Assembly: GCF_002214605.1 (NCBI RefSeq)
Contig: NZ_CP015193.1
Location: 1,840,978-1,904,977 of the forward strand
Direction: 5' to 3'
Length of the DNA stretch: 64,000 nt
From: Thermococcus chitonophagus
GTDB lineage: Archaea > Methanobacteriota_B > Thermococci > Thermococcales > Thermococcaceae
Below, in pieces: positions 58,311-64,000 of the stretch. The notes beneath the pieces are model-generated. The model worked only from the letters and a program-made list of their open reading frames with translations. It did not search any database and was not told the DNA's origin. Numbering within the stretch: the stretch's first letter is position 1; each line of letters begins with the position of its first letter. The translations under genes were made by a program, and so were the position numbers.

Positions 58311-58385
58311 TGCCCCGGCCGGGATTTGAACCCGGGGCGCGGGCTCGAAAGGCCCGCATGTTTGACCGGGCTACACCACCGGGGC
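58308..58385 (-). tRNA. tRNA-Glu (UUC), CCA encoded
   Basis: Minus-strand cloverleaf: acceptor GCCCCGG/CCGGGGC, D stem GTGT/ACAT, anticodon stem CGGGC/GCCCG with loop CTTTCGA (anticodon TTC), T arm CCGGG-TTCAAAT-CCCGG, discriminator A and genomic CCA at 58308-58310. No intron. A TTTTTAAAT box about 30 bp upstream is its promoter. Confidence 0.95.
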
Positions 58386-58440
58386 AGCCCATTAGCATCT
58401 CCCCTAAAACCGATTTAAAAAGTTTTCGAATAAAAATAGA

Positions 58441-59829
<1,389 letters not shown>

Positions 59830-59859
59830 AGACAGTAAAAAATTTAAATCTTTGCTCGG

Positions 59860-59916
59860 TGTCAGGGGCCGATTAGCTCATCACAGCTCAGCTACCTACC
59901 CTTTCTTCATCCACCA
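59860..59916 (-). ncRNA. C/D box sRNA candidate
   Basis: On the minus strand: C-like GTGGATGA (59907-59914; one extra base compared with RTGATGA), guide of about 15 nt, D' CTGA (59888-59891), C' GTGATGA (59878-59884), 12-nt guide, D CTGA (59862-59865). The C box overlaps the stop of the signal peptidase gene. Weaker than the candidate at 28272 because of the imperfect C box; targets not assigned. Confidence 0.5.
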
Positions 59917-60371
59917 AGACCGAATATTTCCCTAAGCTTTATCGATATCCATCCTATCTTAGGAATTACGAGAAGAGCTTTAGCCTCTATCGCCTGCTGG
60001 GGCACACAATCCAAAACTCCTGCGGGTGTTGGATATAAGTCTGGAATGGGATTATTATCCCCCCATGTTACGAAACACAACTCCTCCCTACCATTAACTA
60101 CTATCTCCTTAATCTCCCTGACCCTATGGATTATTGGATATTTTGCTAGGGGGCTTTTATACACGACAACATCACCAATCTTAACATCTTCAGGCTTTAC
60201 TCCCTCAAGAACGACAACATCCCCCCTATAGAAAACAGGTTCCATAGATCCACTAACCACAACTACCAAAGGCATGTTAGTATGAAGAACGAGCCTAAGG
60301 CCAGAGTAAAGCCCAAGGGCCACAAGGATTATTAGAGCCGTGGATATAACTTCCTTAACTGCCCCCTCCAT
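59907..60371 (-). CDS. Type I signal peptidase (archaeal, Ser-His type)
   Basis: 154 residues. N-terminal TM (VISTALIILVALGLYSGLRLV), the nucleophile in VVVSGSMEPVFYRGDVVV, His in YPIIHRVREI in place of the bacterial Lys (ER-type Sec11), and FVTWGDNNPIPD. It removes Sec signal peptides such as those of the surface proteins in this window. Its start overlaps the DUF531 gene by 40 bp. Confidence 0.93.
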   Translation of the reverse strand: MEGAVKEVISTALIILVALGLYSGLRLVLHTNMPLVVVVSGSMEPVFYRGDVVVLEGVKPEDVKIGDVVVYKSPLAKYPIIHRVREIKEIVVNGREELCFVTWGDNNPIPDLYPTPAGVLDCVPQQAIEAKALLVIPKIGWISIKLREIFGLGG

Positions 60372-60901
60372 TTTAAAGCCTCCATCAGCGTTCTAATTTT
60401 TGCAGGGATTATACCTATAGCAGTACATGTTTCAAGACTGACTCCTTTTCCGTCAGTTATGTCAAGGTGATACCTTGACATCTTAAGTATTTCCTTTGGT
60501 AAACCATGTCTTCCCAACCCTATTATCAAGAAGAAGCTTTTTCCACGGAGTGCATCCTCTGCAACTTTCAGAGCACTTATACTCTTTTCAGAGGAAGGAG
60601 AAGAGGTTGTAGCAATGGAGATCCCAAATTGAGGTGGAAAGCCCCTCCTGGGAAATTCTAAGATGTGAAATTTATTTGATTTAGAAAGCTCCAGTAAATA
60701 CCTACCGCCCTCTCCTATGGTCGTAGTAGAAGCTACATTCTCCGCTATTATTTTCGGATCATCTTCATTGAAGGGAAATCCAATCAGTGCCAAATGAAAA
60801 TTAAAAGCATAAGCGACAGGAGCAGCTCTAGCTATTGCCCTTATATGAGCTTCATGAAGCTTTTTTGTATCATAAGTGTTGTAAAGACCAATCGTCAGCA
60901 T
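60332..60901 (-). CDS. DUF531 family protein (SPOUT-like)
   Basis: 189 residues from ATG 60901. MLTIGLYNTYDTKKLHEAHIRAIARAAPVAYAF is the DUF531 start; the C-terminal FFLIIGLGRHGLPKEILKMSRYHLDITDGKGVSLETCTAIG resembles the trefoil knot of SPOUT RNA methyltransferases, so RNA methylation is a plausible but unproven role. Upstream partner of the signal peptidase gene. Confidence 0.82.
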   Translation of the reverse strand: MLTIGLYNTYDTKKLHEAHIRAIARAAPVAYAFNFHLALIGFPFNEDDPKIIAENVASTTTIGEGGRYLLELSKSNKFHILEFPRRGFPPQFGISIATTSSPSSEKSISALKVAEDALRGKSFFLIIGLGRHGLPKEILKMSRYHLDITDGKGVSLETCTAIGIIPAKIRTLMEALKWRGQLRKLYPRL

Positions 60902-60970
60902 CACCCATTAGTTCACAAATAGAACTTAAAGCTTACCGAAGGAGAAGTATTTAATAACTAGAACTGCCAA

Positions 60971-62011
60971 ATGAAAAGCATGGACATTAAGGAAATTGTA
61001 AATATGATAGAGAAGGGACTTATTGAAGAGGCATTACAATACCTCGATGTGCTTGAAGACATTGAAAAAGTCATTGTCCTAGCTAAAGCAAGCATGGTAA
61101 CTGGAAACTTTGAGCTTATTGATGATGCTCTTTATATTCTGGAGAAGTCTATCAAAAAACCTGATGACAAGATAATTGGATATTCTGAAATAGCGATGGC
61201 TCTGGCCAAAATGGGAGATTATGAAAGCTCAACTGAGTATTTTAATAAAGCCATCGAGCTTTTAAATAAACTTGATCAGTATAGCGCCGCAGTATCTGCA
61301 ATGCTCATTGGTAATCGACTAGCAAAAGCGGGTTTTTATGATTCCGCATTTGAAACATTTGAATATTCATTCGACCAGATAATAGACCTGGATATTGAAG
61401 TTTCGAGGAAAACAGACCTCATATTGAGCTTAGCAGATATAATAGAAAAAACTGGTGACGAATTGCCTTCAGATATTGCACTCAAATTTTATGAGAGGGC
61501 TTATGACATATTCGATAAGCTGAAGGTAGGTCAAAGAGCAGGTGTTCTAGAGAAGAAGATAAGGCTCGCAAAGATATTTTCATTAACTAGGGATCCAGAG
61601 ATAAGGAAGCTAAGCTATGAAGGAAGATTCAAACAGGCAATTTACAAAGCCCATGAGAGGTTTAGCAGAGATAAGAGGGGTATTGTCCTTTTGGAAATGA
61701 CACTTTGGGCAAAAGAAAATAACATGCCAATAAAGCATGAACTACTCGAAATGGCGCTTAAAGAGCTTGAAAATTCAAATACTGAGGACAAGGATATGAA
61801 AAGAGCAGTTGAGATTCTTACTGAACTAGACGAATTCCAGAAAGCGATTGAATTCGCAGAAAAGATAAGAGATCCAAAGGTAAGAGATGAGGCCCTTGCA
61901 AAAATAGCTGAAAAACTAGCTGAACTAGGAGAAGTCAAGGCAGTTAGGGAGATAATAATACCAAGAATAGAAAGCGAAGAGGTTAAGAGGAGGCTGTTTT
62001 CAAAGCTTTAA
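60971..62011 (+). CDS. TPR-like helical repeat protein
   Basis: 346 residues of paired helices; clear TPR units around residues 60-110 (IIGYSEIAMALAKMGDYESSTEYFNKAIELL) and again near the C terminus (RAVEILTELDEFQKAIEFAEKI, ALAKIAEKLAELGEVKAVREII). No enzyme domain or membrane segment. A TATTTAATA box about 25 bp ahead suggests a leaderless transcript. Scaffold role assumed. Confidence 0.8.
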   Translation: MKSMDIKEIVNMIEKGLIEEALQYLDVLEDIEKVIVLAKASMVTGNFELIDDALYILEKSIKKPDDKIIGYSEIAMALAKMGDYESSTEYFNKAIELLNKLDQYSAAVSAMLIGNRLAKAGFYDSAFETFEYSFDQIIDLDIEVSRKTDLILSLADIIEKTGDELPSDIALKFYERAYDIFDKLKVGQRAGVLEKKIRLAKIFSLTRDPEIRKLSYEGRFKQAIYKAHERFSRDKRGIVLLEMTLWAKENNMPIKHELLEMALKELENSNTEDKDMKRAVEILTELDEFQKAIEFAEKIRDPKVRDEALAKIAEKLAELGEVKAVREIIIPRIESEEVKRRLFSKL

Positions 62012-62013
62012 AC

Positions 62014-62856
62014 ATGGAGGAGAAGACAAGAGCTTCACTAATCCTCCTTAGTCTCTCGGTAATCTGGGGTTCAACGTTTCCTATAATGAAGGTAGCTGTC
62101 GCTAGCTTCCCTCCACTTACTTTCATAGCCCTAAGATTTTGGACAGCTTCAGTAATAATGTTCATTTCCCTAAGAAAGAAGTTGAAAAGACATCAAGTAA
62201 TTCCTGGGTTAATTTTGGGGATAACCCTATTCCTAGGGCATGGTTTTCAGATCGTTGGACTAAAGTACACTACAGCTTCAAACTCGGCCTTTATAACTTC
62301 CCTCTACGTCGTTTTTACCCCTTTTGTCGCTTATTTAATCCTAAGGAAGGGAATAAAGGCCGAAGATTCCATTGCTCTATCTTTAGCCATCATTGGCCTT
62401 TACCTAATTTCCAACGCGAGGCTGTCCTTAAACTATGGGGATCTCCTTACAATGATAGCGGCATTAAGCTTCGCCTTCCAGATAGTTCTCGTGGAGTATT
62501 TCAGCAGGTATGGAATAGGAATAGCCTTTTGGCAGGTCTTTTGGAATGCCATGCTTTCGACGTCCTACGCTCTAATTGTTGAAGGCTTACAAATGCCAAA
62601 GGAGAGCGTTCTCCTTGCAATCCTTTACACCGGAATATTCGCCACGGCATTAGCGTTCTTCGCTCAGGTTAAGTACCAGCCCAAGGTTGAACCCTATAGA
62701 GCGGCAATACTCTACTCTGCCGAACCTGTATTCGGGCATTTATTCTCCCTTATAACCCTGGGAGAGGTTCTTTCAATAAAAGGCTACTTAGGGGCACTCC
62801 TGATAATGTCGGCAATATGGATAGAATTGTACAAAGAAAAGCTTAATAGGGATTGA
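62014..62856 (+). CDS. EamA/DMT family transporter (10 TM)
   Basis: 280 residues with two EamA repeats of five TM each; SVIWGSTFPIMKVAVASFPPLTFIALRFWTA and KYTTASNSAFITSLYVVFTPFVAYLI in the first, AALSFAFQIVLVEYFSRYG and RAAILYSAEPVFGHLFSLITLGE in the second. Likely a metabolite exporter; substrate unknown. Two bases after the TPR gene. Confidence 0.9.
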   Translation: MEEKTRASLILLSLSVIWGSTFPIMKVAVASFPPLTFIALRFWTASVIMFISLRKKLKRHQVIPGLILGITLFLGHGFQIVGLKYTTASNSAFITSLYVVFTPFVAYLILRKGIKAEDSIALSLAIIGLYLISNARLSLNYGDLLTMIAALSFAFQIVLVEYFSRYGIGIAFWQVFWNAMLSTSYALIVEGLQMPKESVLLAILYTGIFATALAFFAQVKYQPKVEPYRAAILYSAEPVFGHLFSLITLGEVLSIKGYLGALLIMSAIWIELYKEKLNRD

Positions 62857-62882
62857 TGCAATTAGGTTTTGGTGATACCGTT

Positions 62883-64000
62883 ATGAGTGGCATCGAATGG
62901 AATGAGAAGACCTTTACAAAGTTCGCATATTTAGGCGACCCCAGAACCAAAGGCAATCTAGCGGCCTACGTACTAACAAAGGCGAACCTTGAAAGCAACA
63001 AGTACGAGAGTACGATAGTAATTGAAGACCTAGAAACTGGAAAGAGAAAGTACATAGAGAACGCCTCAATGCCCAGGATCTCCCCAGATGGAAAGAGAAT
63101 AGCGTTCATGAGAGCCAACGAGGAGAAAAAGAAAAGCGAAATCTGGGTTGCCGACATAGAGACCCTTACCGCAAAGAAAGTCCTCGAGGCTAAGAACGTA
63201 AAGTCAGTAGAGTGGAACGAAGATTCAAGGAGGCTCCTAGTTGTAGGGTTCAAGAGGAGGGACGATGAAGACTTCGTATTTGAGGATGACGTTCCGGTGT
63301 GGTTTGACAGGCTAGGCTTCTTTGATGGGGAGAAGACAACGTTCTGGATCTTAGATACCGAAGCAGAGGAGATAATAGAAGAGTTCGAAAAGCCCAGGTT
63401 CTCATTAGGAATATGGCATGGAAATTCGATAGTTGTCAACGTTCCGCACAGGAAGGGAATTCCACAGTACTTCAAGTTCTGGGACATATACATCTGGAAG
63501 GATGGAGAAGAGGAGAAGATATTTGAGAAGGTTTCGTTCCAAGCTGTAGACTCCGACGGCAAGAGAATTCTCCTCTACGGAAAGCCAGAGAAGAAGTACA
63601 TGAGCGAGCACGACAAGCTTTACATCTACGAAGACGGCAAGGTTACCGGAATAATGGAGGAGATCGACAGGGAAGCAGGGCAGGCAAAGATTAAGGATGG
63701 AAAAGTCTACTTTACGCTGTACGAGGAGGGTAGCGTTAACCTTTACGTCTGGGATGGTGAGATTAAGGAGATAGCAAAAGGAAAGCACTGGATAATGGGG
63801 TTTGATGTTGATAAGGTAGTTGTCTATCTAAAGGAAACAGCTACAAGGCTAAGGGAGCTCTACGTCTGGGACGGAGAAGAGAGACAGCTAACGGACTACA
63901 ACGGGCTGATATTCAAGAAGCTCAAAACGTACGAGCCAAAGCACTTCCGCTTTAAGTCGCTCGACCTTGAGATAGATGGATGGTACATAAAGCCGGAGAT
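62883..64000 (+). CDS. Acylaminoacyl peptidase (S9C), 3' partial
   Basis: 372 residues to the window edge, of about 620 expected. N-terminal beta-propeller of a prolyl-oligopeptidase family exopeptidase releasing N-acylated amino acids: MPRISPDGKRIAFMRANEE, KSEIWVADIETL, GFFDGEKTTFWILDTE, KHWIMGFDVD, ELYVWDGEERQLTDYNG and FRFKSLDLEIDGWYIKPE just before the hydrolase domain, whose Ser-Asp-His lie outside. GGTGAT precedes ATG 62883. Confidence 0.92.
   Translation, partial: MSGIEWNEKTFTKFAYLGDPRTKGNLAAYVLTKANLESNKYESTIVIEDLETGKRKYIENASMPRISPDGKRIAFMRANEEKKKSEIWVADIETLTAKKVLEAKNVKSVEWNEDSRRLLVVGFKRRDDEDFVFEDDVPVWFDRLGFFDGEKTTFWILDTEAEEIIEEFEKPRFSLGIWHGNSIVVNVPHRKGIPQYFKFWDIYIWKDGEEEKIFEKVSFQAVDSDGKRILLYGKPEKKYMSEHDKLYIYEDGKVTGIMEEIDREAGQAKIKDGKVYFTLYEEGSVNLYVWDGEIKEIAKGKHWIMGFDVDKVVVYLKETATRLRELYVWDGEERQLTDYNGLIFKKLKTYEPKHFRFKSLDLEIDGWYIKPE

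Overview
The window is a gene-dense stretch of a hyperthermophilic euryarchaeon. It is almost certainly a Pyrococcus species (Thermococcales): it carries an ADP-dependent glucokinase, the tungsten enzyme GOR, an intein-containing LonB, deoxyhypusine synthase, aTrm56, Bud32, a Bax1/XPB pair, a short archaeal-type adenylosuccinate synthetase, UPF0175/DUF3368 toxin-antitoxin pairs and A/T-rich TATA-box promoters with many leaderless starts. I can name the genus from protein likeness, not the species.

Layout. 0-5.5 kb: regulator, RNase III-like protein, Fe-alcohol dehydrogenase, zinc-finger protein, PadR-controlled MFS exporter and hydrogenase maturation gene hypE. 5.5-8.8 kb: deoxyhypusine synthase, two toxin-antitoxin pairs, a methyltransferase. 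8.8-17.4 kb: a cobalamin nucleotide-loop assembly and salvage cluster (CobD-like, CbiB, CobZ, CobS, CbiP, CobT, CbiZ), interrupted by an archaeal ATPase gene, a dead ATPase remnant and a UPF0175/PIN pair. 17.4-24 kb: a third type of TA pair, M32 carboxypeptidase, then a cluster of secreted or membrane-anchored proteins with one truncated paralogue and one gene split by a -1 frameshift on a classic slippery heptamer. 24-31 kb: NAD synthesis (NMNAT), SAM hydrolase, a lipoprotein with a dead transglutaminase fold, aTrm56, an archaetidyl-alcohol transferase, HAD hydrolase and GOR. 31-36 kb: a glycosyltransferase, then lon with a homing-endonuclease intein. The lon gene lacks its 5' end and abuts an XPB helicase gene lacking its 3' end, so the two look joined by a deletion.

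36-48.6 kb: Bax1, two ASCH proteins, a prepilin peptidase with a tiny class III pilin, Bud32, an MCP, a MutS-like ATPase operon, a lipase-like hydrolase, a wrecked metallopeptidase gene, a zinc-ribbon/ATPase pair and purA. 48.7-57.9 kb: a broken HEPN/nucleotidyltransferase gene, a Sua5-GT4-TrmO operon, glnA and surface proteins. 57.9-64 kb: tRNA-Glu with element debris at its 3' end, ADP-glucokinase, signal peptidase, DUF531 protein, TPR protein, EamA transporter and the start of an acylaminoacyl peptidase.

Three themes cut across the window. (1) Four promoters, each in front of a different kind of gene, carry paired or tandem palindromes of 17-19 bp at or just downstream of the TATA box, each with its own sequence; this suggests local autoregulators. 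(2) Gene decay is common and often sits next to mobile debris: IS200/IS605-like hairpin scars at two breakpoints, a tRNA-abutting fragment and several frameshifted genes. (3) Short non-coding elements hide at gene ends: two C/D box sRNA candidates whose C boxes overlap stop codons, and two TATCAC-N5-GTGATA-like glycolytic motifs in front of glucokinase and GOR. The ATPase/operator pairs and the secreted-protein cluster with its possible programmed frameshift are the best candidates for something not yet described.
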